Shown here in pieces: positions 14,746-22,710 of a stretch of 64,000 nt of DNA. Both the position numbers and the translations under genes were made by a program. How positions within the stretch are numbered: the first letter of the stretch is position 1; the number at the start of each line of letters is the position of its first letter. Source of the stretch: Micromonospora ferruginea (GTDB lineage: Bacteria; Actinomycetota; Actinomycetes; Mycobacteriales; Micromonosporaceae); contig NZ_CP059322.2 in assembly GCF_013694245.2 (NCBI RefSeq), forward strand, positions 2,228,001 through 2,292,000. Direction: 5' to 3'. A model generated the notes under the pieces. That model had not been told where the DNA came from, did no database searches, and saw only the letters and a list, made by a program, of their open reading frames with translations.

Positions 14746-15888
14746 TTAGCCCTTGGCCAGGGCGCGGGAGATGACCAGTCGCTGGATCTGGTTGGTGCCC
14801 TCGACGATCTGCAGCACCTTCGCCTCGCGCATGTACCGCTCGACCGGGTGGTCGGCGACGTAGCCGGCGCCGCCGAGCACCTGCACCGCGTCGGTGGTCA
14901 CCCGCATCGCCAGGTCGGTGGCGAACAGCTTCGCCTTCGCCGCCTCGATCGAGTACGGCCGGCCGGCGTCGCGCAGCCGCGCGGCGGCCAGCATCAGCGC
15001 GCGGGCCGCGGAGATCCCGGTGGCGTGGTCGGCCAGGTTGAACCCGAGCCCCTGGAAGTCGATGATCGCCCGGCCGAACTGCCGGCGCTCGCGAGCGTAG
15101 CCGACCGCGTAGTCGAGCGCCGCCTGCGCCAGCCCCACCGCGCAGGCGGCGATGCCGAGGCGGCCGGAGTCCAGCGCGGACATGGCGATGGTGAAGCCGG
15201 CGCCCTCGCCGCCGACCAGCCGCTCGGCGGGCACCCGGGCGTCGTCGAAGGCGACCTGCGCCACCGGCGAGGCGTGCAGGCCCATGGTGCGCTCGGCCGC
15301 CTGCGGGTGGATGCCCGGCGTGCCCCGGTCGGCCAGCAGGCAGGAGATGCCCCTCGGGCCGGGCCCGCCGGTGCGGCAGAAGATGTTGTAGAAGTCGGCG
15401 ACCCGGGCGTGGGTGATCCACGCCTTGGTCCCGGTCACCACGTAGTCGTCGCCGTCGCGCACCGCCCGGGTGGTCAGCGACGCCGCGTCCGAGCCACCCT
15501 GCGGCTCGGAGAGGCAGTACGCCCCGAGCAGCTCCCCGCCGATCATGTCGGGCAGCAGCTTGCGCTGCTCGTCGGTGCCGAACTGCGCGAGGGGGTAGCA
15601 GGACAGCGTGTGCACGCTGACCGCCTCGGCCACGGCCAGCCACCGGCTGGCGAGGATCTCCAGCACCTGCAGGTACACCTCGTACGGCTGGGCGGCGCCG
15701 CCGTGCTCCTCGGCGTACGGCAGGCCGAGCAGGCCGGCCCGGCCGAGGGTGCGCAGCACGTCGCGGGGGAACTCGGCGCGTTCCTCGAAGCCGGCGGCCC
15801 GCGGGGCCAGCTCCCGGTCGGCGAGCTCGGTGGCGAGGTCCAGCAGGTCGTGGGCCTCGTCGGTGGGGAGGATCCGGTCGACGTCCAT
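14746..15888 (-). CDS. Acyl-CoA dehydrogenase
   Basis: This FAD-dependent acyl-CoA dehydrogenase introduces the alpha-beta double bond of an acyl-CoA and passes electrons to ETF. The 380-residue product has the family architecture: N-terminal helices, the AYCLSEPQGGSDAASL signature (about residues 123-138), the middle beta domain and the C-terminal four-helix domain. The probable catalytic base Glu362 lies in VEGTNQIQR. Short-chain specificity is plausible because Glu is at the MCAD/SCAD position, and it could act on the butyryl/crotonyl-CoA level fed by the lysine route, but it is 2 kb away on another transcript. The ATG at 15888 and the length are typical. Confidence 0.93.
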   Translation of the reverse strand: MDVDRILPTDEAHDLLDLATELADRELAPRAAGFEERAEFPRDVLRTLGRAGLLGLPYAEEHGGAAQPYEVYLQVLEILASRWLAVAEAVSVHTLSCYPLAQFGTDEQRKLLPDMIGGELLGAYCLSEPQGGSDAASLTTRAVRDGDDYVVTGTKAWITHARVADFYNIFCRTGGPGPRGISCLLADRGTPGIHPQAAERTMGLHASPVAQVAFDDARVPAERLVGGEGAGFTIAMSALDSGRLGIAACAVGLAQAALDYAVGYARERRQFGRAIIDFQGLGFNLADHATGISAARALMLAAARLRDAGRPYSIEAAKAKLFATDLAMRVTTDAVQVLGGAGYVADHPVERYMREAKVLQIVEGTNQIQRLVISRALAKG

Positions 15889-16210
15889 AGCGCGATGAGC
15901 TCCGTGGGGTGGGTGAGCCGGGGCGGCGTCCGGGTACGGACCCCTGCAAGCTTAACGGTCGTTTGGGCCTCGGCGGCAGTCCACCCGCGACCACCGTCCG
16001 TGGTCGGCACTTGACCACGGCGTCAGAATGGTGCGTGCTCCGCCACGATGAATCGGAGGATACCGATGCCAACGATGTCGGGGACCGGACAGTCGACGTG
16101 AGACCGCCACCCCCGCTGCGATCATGGACGTCCGCCGCCGCCCGCCGCCGTGCCGGCGTGGCCGCACCGGCCGACCTCCGACCCCCGCCGTGCGACGAAC
16201 CGGATGGCCC
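15889..16210. other. Divergent intergenic region upstream of the VMAP operon, with a short SD-led ORF
   Basis: This 322-base spacer lies between the leftward acyl-CoA dehydrogenase gene and the rightward VMAP gene. It contains a TTGACC box at about 16012 and a strong ribosome site GGAGGA (16055-16060), 5 bases before an ATG at 16066. That ATG opens an 11-codon frame ending at 16101 (MPTMSGTGQST). It is not in frame with the VMAP gene. It may be a leader peptide or a chance feature. Confidence 0.4.
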
Positions 16211-17695
16211 ATGACGCAGCTTCCGTCCCCCGGCGCCGCCCAGCGACGCCGCGTCGAGGAAGAACTGGTCGACCTGCTCTCCGGCATGCGCCTGCTCCAG
16301 GAGCCCGACAGCCGCCGGCTGATGGTGGGCAGGCTCCGCGAACGGCTCGCCCAGCACGGCGTCAACGACTACGCCAACCCCCGCGACCAGAGCATCGAGG
16401 TGGCGCGCGTCTGCCTCGACGACCTGGCCGCCTTGATCGGCGTGGTCGCGCTGTTCGAACCGGCCGCCGCCCAACTCGGCCCGCTGCACCGGCTGCGGTA
16501 CGAGGTCGACCTTTTCGAGGTGCTGGCCGCCGAGGACTGGACCGAGCTGCGACCCGCGTTGACCGCGCACCGCCCGGAGTCGCTCGGCTGGCTCTACCAG
16601 CGGGCCACCGACCACAAGACCGCCACGCCGCCGTCCTGGTGCGTCACCGCCTGGGACGTCTTCGTCTACCTCTCCGGGCAGAACGACCCGCCGCGCGGGC
16701 TGCCCCCGAACATGCTCTTCCTGGTGCTGCTGGAGCACGAGGTGGACACCGAGACCGCCCGGGTGATCCGGCACCGCAACCGGCGCCGGGCCAGCCTGCT
16801 GGAGCTGACCGCCGACCTGGACCGCCGGCGGGCGCAGGTCAACGCCGGCGACCAGACCCCCGAGCCGTACGTCTACCTGGTCGTCCAGGTCGAGCCGGAC
16901 CTGGCCCCCGGCAGCGCCGGCTACACCGTCTCGCACTACCGGCAGTGGCAGGGCGCGCAGGGGTGGCACTCCCGGCGGCACGGCCAGCTCACCGACGTCG
17001 CGTACGCCGAGCTGGAGGCGACCGTCGAGCGGATCGTCCACCAGATGGAGATCGAGTGGTCCGACCGGCGCGCCGACGTCGCCGTGGAACTGGTCCTGCC
17101 GGTGGAACTGCTCAACGAGGACGTCGCCTGGTGGCGCAAGGAGCCGGCGAGCGTCCACCTGGAACAGAAGGTGCTGGCGATGGACTACCCGGTGGTGGTG
17201 CGCAGCCTCAACCGGCTGCGGCAACCGGAGTGGCACCGGGCCTGGCGGCGCCGGTGGGAGCACCTGCAGGCCGAGCCGGCGCACAGCCGGCTGTTCCGCA
17301 GCCGGCCGGACGGCTCGGCGTACCTGACCCGGTTGGAGGCCGAGCTGACCGCCGACCCGCGCTGGTCGACCCTGCTGCTCAGCGCCCCGCCGACGCCGTC
17401 GAACCCGCTCGGGTTCAAGGAAGTGATGACCGCCCTCCGGGCCGGGCTGCCGGTGATCGTCTGGCACCGCACCCGCCCGTCCGACACGGAGTTCTGGGAG
17501 GAGATCCGGGACATGACCGCCGACGGACGCATCGCGCGCCTCCCGGTGCACGCCCGGCGGGCGCGGTTGGACGCGCTCGCGCTGGAGCCGCACGCCGACC
17601 GGCACAGCGGCCGGCACCTGGTGGTGCTCTGGGACGACCCGGAACGCACCCCCGAGCTGCACCGGCCCGACGACCGGCCGGGACGGTCGTCGTGA
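16211..17695 (+). CDS. VMAP-like adaptor with N-terminal EAD2-type domain (vWA-MoxR-associated protein)
   Basis: This is probably the VMAP component of a vWA-MoxR conflict system, which links effectors to the ATPase/vWA pair. The 494-residue protein has an N-terminal helical domain at about 17-95 (EEELVDLLSGMRLLQEPDSR, then RVCLDDLAALIGVVALFEP). It matches my picture of effector-associated domain 2. A long middle/C-terminal region follows with PYVYLVVQVEPD, VAVELVLPVELLNEDVAWW and LGFKEVMTALRAGLPVIVWH, typical of the VMAP C-domain. The ATG at 16211 sits just before the conserved part. The stop overlaps the start of the MoxR-like gene (GTGA), and the third gene follows likewise, so the three are co-translated. 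Biochemical function is inferred. Confidence 0.72.
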   Translation: MTQLPSPGAAQRRRVEEELVDLLSGMRLLQEPDSRRLMVGRLRERLAQHGVNDYANPRDQSIEVARVCLDDLAALIGVVALFEPAAAQLGPLHRLRYEVDLFEVLAAEDWTELRPALTAHRPESLGWLYQRATDHKTATPPSWCVTAWDVFVYLSGQNDPPRGLPPNMLFLVLLEHEVDTETARVIRHRNRRRASLLELTADLDRRRAQVNAGDQTPEPYVYLVVQVEPDLAPGSAGYTVSHYRQWQGAQGWHSRRHGQLTDVAYAELEATVERIVHQMEIEWSDRRADVAVELVLPVELLNEDVAWWRKEPASVHLEQKVLAMDYPVVVRSLNRLRQPEWHRAWRRRWEHLQAEPAHSRLFRSRPDGSAYLTRLEAELTADPRWSTLLLSAPPTPSNPLGFKEVMTALRAGLPVIVWHRTRPSDTEFWEEIRDMTADGRIARLPVHARRARLDALALEPHADRHSGRHLVVLWDDPERTPELHRPDDRPGRSS

Positions 17696-18708
17696 GCGCC
17701 CCGGGCACCGCCGGGTGGCGGGTCTACCGGGGCACCGGGGAGCCGCTCGACCCGGCCGAGCGGGACCGCCGCTGGCCGGCGCCGCCGCGCTGGCGCGCCT
17801 TCGACGGCGGGCCGGACGAGCCGCCGGCGGCCACCGACGACCCGGACCTGGAGCGCCGGCTCGGCGCGGCGACGGCCGCCCGGCACCCCGACCCCCGCGA
17901 GGTGGACGTGGTCAACGCCGCGCTGCTGCTGCGCCGCCCGCTCCTGGTCACCGGTCGCGCCGGGTCCGGCCGGTCCAGCCTGGCCTACCGGATCGCCCGG
18001 GAACTCGGCCTGGGCCGGGTGCTGCACTGGCCGGTGTCCACCCACGACACCGTGCGCGCCGGCCTCTACCAGCACGACCCGCTCGGGCGGGTCCGCGCCG
18101 GCCGCAGCCCGGACCGCGCGATCGGCGACGAGCTGGGCGAGCATCTCAGCCTCGGGCCGCTGGGCACCGCGCTGCTGCCCTACCGCACACCCCGGGTGCT
18201 GCTGGTCGACGAGTTGGACCAGAGCGACATCGACCTGCCCCAGCAACTGCGCACCGTCTTCGACGACGGCGGGTTCGAGATCCCCGAGCTGGTCCGGGCG
18301 GCGGAGCACAGCCCGGAGGTCACCGTGCACACCGCGGACCCGGGCGGCCGGGCCACGGTACGCGCCGGGCGGGTGCGCTGCCACGAGTTCCCGCTGGTGG
18401 TGATGACCTGCACCGAGGACCGGGTGTTCCCGCCGGCGTTCCTGCGTCACTGCCTGCGGTTGCGGATGGCCGACCCGGACGAGACCACCCTGCTGCAGAT
18501 GGTCGACGCGCACTTCGCCGAGCGGCCCGCGGGCGCCGCCGGGCTGGTCGGGGCGTACCTGGAGCGCCGGCACGGCCCCGAGGCGCCCACCCTGGACCAC
18601 CTGCTCGACGCGGTCCAGCTCGCCGCCGCCGACGCCGACGACGCCGCGGACTGGGACCGGCTCGCCGAGGTGCTGTGGCGCGGCGGGCCGACGGCGGACC
18701 CGGAATGA
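17692..18708 (+). CDS. MoxR-like AAA+ ATPase with degenerate nucleotide site
   Basis: This is a 338-residue AAA+ ATPase of the kind paired with VMAP and vWA proteins. An N-terminal segment rich in Pro and Arg leads to the ATPase core: Walker A at residues 88-95 (GRAGSGRS), Walker B at 170-174 (LLVDE), the sensor-1 strand near 236-243 (VVMTCTED), and the LRHC arginine region at 251-254. Two key residues are altered: the Walker A lysine is Arg94 and the sensor-1 asparagine is Thr241. ATP hydrolysis may therefore be weak or lost, while Walker B Asp173-Glu174 remains. The GTG start at 17692 overlaps the VMAP stop, and the stop overlaps the next ATG. Confidence 0.8.
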   Translation: MSAPGTAGWRVYRGTGEPLDPAERDRRWPAPPRWRAFDGGPDEPPAATDDPDLERRLGAATAARHPDPREVDVVNAALLLRRPLLVTGRAGSGRSSLAYRIARELGLGRVLHWPVSTHDTVRAGLYQHDPLGRVRAGRSPDRAIGDELGEHLSLGPLGTALLPYRTPRVLLVDELDQSDIDLPQQLRTVFDDGGFEIPELVRAAEHSPEVTVHTADPGGRATVRAGRVRCHEFPLVVMTCTEDRVFPPAFLRHCLRLRMADPDETTLLQMVDAHFAERPAGAAGLVGAYLERRHGPEAPTLDHLLDAVQLAAADADDAADWDRLAEVLWRGGPTADPE

Positions 18709-21700
18709 CCCGGCCGGCCCGGCTCCCCGCCGGCCCGGCCGACCCCGGCGCCGCGACCGCCGGCGAGGAGTCGCTCGCCGACGTGCTGCGTCCGTTCCGG
18801 CGGCTGGTCTCGCCGCGGGAGCTGTTCGTGTACGACCAGGAGGCCACCGCCGCCCAGGCCGAGGCGGGACTGGCCCGGCCGGTGCTGCGGCGGGCGGCGC
18901 GGGCCCGCTGGGACGTGGTGCTGGTGGTGGACGAGCACCCCTCGATGACGGTCTGGTCGGCCCGGGTGCGGACCTTCACCACCCTGCTCCGCCGGCACAT
19001 GGCCTTCCACGACGTGCAGGTGTGCCACCTCGCCACCGGTGGGACCCGCCCCGAGGAGGTGCTGCTGCGGCGCGGCCGGCGGGGTCCGGCCGTGCCCGCC
19101 GCGTCGGGACTGCCCGCGGTGCGGCGGCACCGGATCGTCCTGGTGCTCTCCGACGGGGCCGCCCCGGCCTGGCGCAGCGGCGCGGCCCTGCCGCACCTGC
19201 ACGCGTGGGCGCGACGCCAGCCGGTGGCGGTGGTGCACCTGCTGCCGCAGCAGATGTGGCACCGGGGCGGGTTCGCCGCGCAGCGGCTGGGCCTGCGGGC
19301 GCCCCGGGCCGGCGCGCCGAACTCGCGGCTGTGGTGGCGGCAACCGGACCCGTTGCGCGCGTGGACCGACGCCGGTCGCCCGGCCGACCCCGACGCGGTG
19401 CCGGTGCCGGTGGTGGAGCTGCGGCCCCGCTGGCTGGCCGCCTGGGTGGACCTGGTCGCCGGCCGGCATCCGCGCTGGGTCGACCTGCCGGCCGTCCTGG
19501 CGTACGCCCGGCCGCCGCGACCTCCCGACCGGCGTCCCCCGCCGCGGTGGGATCCGGCGGCGGCGGTCCGCGAGTTCGTCTCCTGGGCGTCCCCGACGGC
19601 GCTGCGGCTGGCCACCGGGCTGGCCGCGGCGCCGCTGGACCCGGCGGCCGTGGCGGCGGTCCGCGACGAGGTGGTGCCCGAGGCCGGCGACGTGCACCTG
19701 GCCGAGGTGCTCACCGGCCCGCTGGTCGAGCCGGGGCCGAGCCGGCTCGGTGTCGACTTCCGGCCCGGCGTCCGGGAGGAGCTGCTGGCGATCGGCCGGC
19801 GGGCGGAGACGGTACGGATCCTGCGGGCCCTCGCGGCGCGTCTCGGCCCGGACCGGCCGGAGCTGGCCGCGTGGGGGCCGGTGCTGTCCGACCCGGACGG
19901 CGTCCCGCTCGACCTGCCCGGCCCGGCCGCCGACGCCCGGGTGGAGATGGCGGTGCTGCGCGCGCTCTCCGGCCGCTACCTGGGGCGGGCCCGGCGGCTG
20001 CGCACCGCGCTGGAGCAGGACACGCCGGACGAACGCGACGTCCGCGACACTCCCGCATCGCGGGGCACGAATGTCATCATGGGTGGAGGCGAAGAAGCCG
20101 ACGTCCCCCACCGTAGCGTCCCCGCTGAAGGAGCCGGATTGTCGACGACCCCAGTGGACGCCAGCACCCCCGGCCGGACTCCCGCCGTCTGGGGCAACGT
20201 CCCGCCGCGCAACCCCAACTTCACCGGTCGCGCCGACCTGCTGACCCTGCTGCACCGGCAGATCCAGGGCGGCACCACGGCGGTGCTGCCGCACGCCCTG
20301 CACGGGATGGGCGGCGTGGGCAAGTCCCACCTCGCCGTGGAATACGTCTACCAGCACCAGGGCGAGTACGACCTGATCTGGTGGATCCCGGCCGAACGCG
20401 CCACCCAGATCGGCGCCTCCCTGGTCGAGCTGGCCCACCGGATGAACCTGACCGCCGGGCCGGACGTGGGCAGCGCCCGGCTCGCGGTGCAGGAGGCGCT
20501 GCGGCTGGGCCGCCCCTACCCGCGCTGGCTGCTGATCTTCGACAACGCGGAGAGCCCGGAGGTGCTGCTGCCCTACCTGCCCACCGGCGGCTCCGGCAGC
20601 ATCATGATCACCTCACGCAACCCGCAGTGGGCGACCATGGCCCGCACCCTCGAGGTGAACGTCTTCACCCGCGCCGAGAGCGTCGAGCTGCTGCGCCGGC
20701 GCGGCCCGGAACTCACCGACGAGCAGGCCGACCGGTTGGCCGACGCGCTCGGCGACCTGCCGCTGGCCCTGGAACAGGCGGCGGCCTGGCGCGCCGAGAC
20801 CGGCATGCCGGCCGAGGAATACCTGCGACTGTTCGAGGAGAAGCGCGTCGAGCTGCTCGAACAGGCGCCGCCGATGGACTACCAACTGCCCGTGGCGGCC
20901 GCCTGGAACGTCTCGCTGGACCGGCTGGTGGTCGCCAACCCGGCCGCGTTCCGGCTGCTGCAGGTGTGCTCCTTCCTGGCCCCCGAGCCGATCCCCCGCA
21001 CGCTGTTCAGCGGCGCGCAGAACGCCGACATCCACCCCGAGCTCAACGGCGCGCTGCGCGACCCGATGCGGCTCGGCCGGGCCATCCGCGACATCAACCG
21101 CTACGCGCTGGCGCGGGTGATCCACCGCACCAACTCGATCCAGATGCACCGGCTGATCCAGGCGGTGCTGCTGGACCGGATGAACGCCGGCGAGCGCGAC
21201 GCCATGCGGGCCAGCGCCCACCGGCTGCTCGCCACCGGCGACCGCAACGACCCGGACACGCCGGCCAACTGGCCCAGCTACGCCGACCTCTACCCGCACG
21301 TGCTGGTCTCCGGCGCGGTCGAGTCCGCCCAGGGCTGGGTGCACCAGCTCATCTACAACGAGGCCCGCTACCTCTACTGGTGGGGCGACATGGAGGCGTC
21401 GCTGGAGCTGTCCCGGCACGCCTACGACACCTGGCGGCAGCGGCTCGGCGAGACCGACGCGACCACGCTGCGGATCGGCCAGTGGCTCGGCTTCATGCTC
21501 TACCGCCTGGGCCGGCACTCCGAGGCCCGGGAGCTGAACAGCCGGATCCTGCGGGCCCACGAGAGCGCCAGCGACGAGGACACCGAGGAGCTGCTGAGCG
21601 CCCGCGGCGCGGTCGCCGCCGACCTGCGCGTCGCCGGCGACTTCGCGCAGGCCCTGGAGATCGACGAGGACGTCTACCGCCGGCACGTGGTGCTGCTCGG

Positions 21701-22661
21701 CGAGGACGACCCGAGCACCCTCAACGCGGCCCACAACCTCGCGGTCAGCCTGCGCCTGACCGGCGACATGCGACGGGCCTTCGCCGTCGACCGGTCCACC
21801 TACGCGCACCGGGTGCTGCTGTTCGGCGAGGACCACGCGCAGACGCTGGAGTCCCACCTCAACCTCATCATCGACCGGCGCGAGCTGGGCGAGTACCTGC
21901 CCGCCCGGGCGGAGATGCAGAACGTGGTGGACCGGCTGCCGCTGGTCTGGGGCAGCGCGCAGACCCAGACACTGCTGGCCCGCCGCCGGTTGGCCTCCGC
22001 GGTGCGCAAGGCCGGCGACCACGTCACCGCCCGCGACCTCTCCCAGGAGGTACGCGACGGCTTCGCCGCCCGCTACGGCGCGGGCCACCCGGACACCCTG
22101 CTCGCCGCGTTCGGTCTCGCCGTCGACCTGCGCGCCACCGGCGACCTCGACTCCGCGGCCCGGCTCAGCGAGGAGATCACCGAGAGCTACCACCGGCTCT
22201 TCGGCGACGAGCACCCGTACACGGTGGCGGCCCGCGCCAACGCGGCGATCGTGCACCGGCTGCGCGGCGACGCGGCGCTCGCCCGGTCGGTCAACGAGGC
22301 CGGGCTGACCGTGCTCGCCCGCCGCCTCGGGCCGGACCATCCGCTGGTGCTGGCCGCCTCGATCAACCTCGGCAACGATCTCTACGTGCTCGGCGAGCAC
22401 CGGGCCGCGTACGAGCTGGACCGGGCGACCGTGGACCGGGCGCGGGAGGTGTTCGGGCCGGAGCACCCGACCACGCTGATCGCGCTGGGCAACCTGGCGA
22501 TGGACCTGATCGCGCTGGAGCGGGTGGCGGAGGGGCGGGCGCTGCTCGACGAGATCGGGCCGACGTTCCACCGGACGCTCGGCGACGCGCACCCGGCGAC
22601 CCGCGCCGGCCTGGACCCGGCGGTGCGGGGCGACTGCGACCTGGATCCGATGCCGCTGTAG
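18705..22661 (+). CDS. vWA-like (SAV_2336-type) / NB-ARC / TPR signalling protein, FxSxx-COOH-system TPR family
   Basis: This large 1318-residue cytoplasmic STAND NTPase is fused to a vWA-like domain. Residues 68-270 form the vWA-like part, with a degenerate MIDAS: Asp76-Glu-His-Pro-Ser80 instead of DxSxS, and Asp150 in LVLSDG. The NB-ARC ATPase follows, with Walker A HGMGGVGKS at 533-541 and Walker B WLLIFDN at 608-614, then DLPLALEQAAAW. From about 830 to the end are tetratricopeptide repeats of roughly 42 residues carrying the H-P-x-T-L/A pattern (for example FGPEHPTTLIALGNLA). It resembles the TPR protein of FxSxx-COOH peptide systems. It is coupled to the MoxR-like gene by an ATGA overlap and converges on the HExxH gene. 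Confidence 0.85.
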   Translation: MTRPARLPAGPADPGAATAGEESLADVLRPFRRLVSPRELFVYDQEATAAQAEAGLARPVLRRAARARWDVVLVVDEHPSMTVWSARVRTFTTLLRRHMAFHDVQVCHLATGGTRPEEVLLRRGRRGPAVPAASGLPAVRRHRIVLVLSDGAAPAWRSGAALPHLHAWARRQPVAVVHLLPQQMWHRGGFAAQRLGLRAPRAGAPNSRLWWRQPDPLRAWTDAGRPADPDAVPVPVVELRPRWLAAWVDLVAGRHPRWVDLPAVLAYARPPRPPDRRPPPRWDPAAAVREFVSWASPTALRLATGLAAAPLDPAAVAAVRDEVVPEAGDVHLAEVLTGPLVEPGPSRLGVDFRPGVREELLAIGRRAETVRILRALAARLGPDRPELAAWGPVLSDPDGVPLDLPGPAADARVEMAVLRALSGRYLGRARRLRTALEQDTPDERDVRDTPASRGTNVIMGGGEEADVPHRSVPAEGAGLSTTPVDASTPGRTPAVWGNVPPRNPNFTGRADLLTLLHRQIQGGTTAVLPHALHGMGGVGKSHLAVEYVYQHQGEYDLIWWIPAERATQIGASLVELAHRMNLTAGPDVGSARLAVQEALRLGRPYPRWLLIFDNAESPEVLLPYLPTGGSGSIMITSRNPQWATMARTLEVNVFTRAESVELLRRRGPELTDEQADRLADALGDLPLALEQAAAWRAETGMPAEEYLRLFEEKRVELLEQAPPMDYQLPVAAAWNVSLDRLVVANPAAFRLLQVCSFLAPEPIPRTLFSGAQNADIHPELNGALRDPMRLGRAIRDINRYALARVIHRTNSIQMHRLIQAVLLDRMNAGERDAMRASAHRLLATGDRNDPDTPANWPSYADLYPHVLVSGAVESAQGWVHQLIYNEARYLYWWGDMEASLELSRHAYDTWRQRLGETDATTLRIGQWLGFMLYRLGRHSEARELNSRILRAHESASDEDTEELLSARGAVAADLRVAGDFAQALEIDEDVYRRHVVLLGEDDPSTLNAAHNLAVSLRLTGDMRRAFAVDRSTYAHRVLLFGEDHAQTLESHLNLIIDRRELGEYLPARAEMQNVVDRLPLVWGSAQTQTLLARRRLASAVRKAGDHVTARDLSQEVRDGFAARYGAGHPDTLLAAFGLAVDLRATGDLDSAARLSEEITESYHRLFGDEHPYTVAARANAAIVHRLRGDAALARSVNEAGLTVLARRLGPDHPLVLAASINLGNDLYVLGEHRAAYELDRATVDRAREVFGPEHPTTLIALGNLAMDLIALERVAEGRALLDEIGPTFHRTLGDAHPATRAGLDPAVRGDCDLDPMPL

Positions 22662-22710
22662 CCGGCCCGCCCCGGCGGCGGCTCGCGTACCGCCACCGGG
22701 GCCGGGCGGC
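22661..22710. terminator. Imperfect hairpin between the convergent TPR and HExxH genes
   Basis: Arms 22661-22681 and 22690-22710 pair over most of 21 positions with a few mismatches and an 8-base loop. It fills the whole space between the two convergent stop codons and probably serves both directions. Confidence 0.6.

Noticed and set aside
13955..17662. A 1235-codon open frame on the minus strand
   Set aside because: It runs antisense through the VMAP gene and out of frame with the acyl-CoA dehydrogenase and DUF433 genes. Only its last 168 codons encode a real protein (Lrp family).
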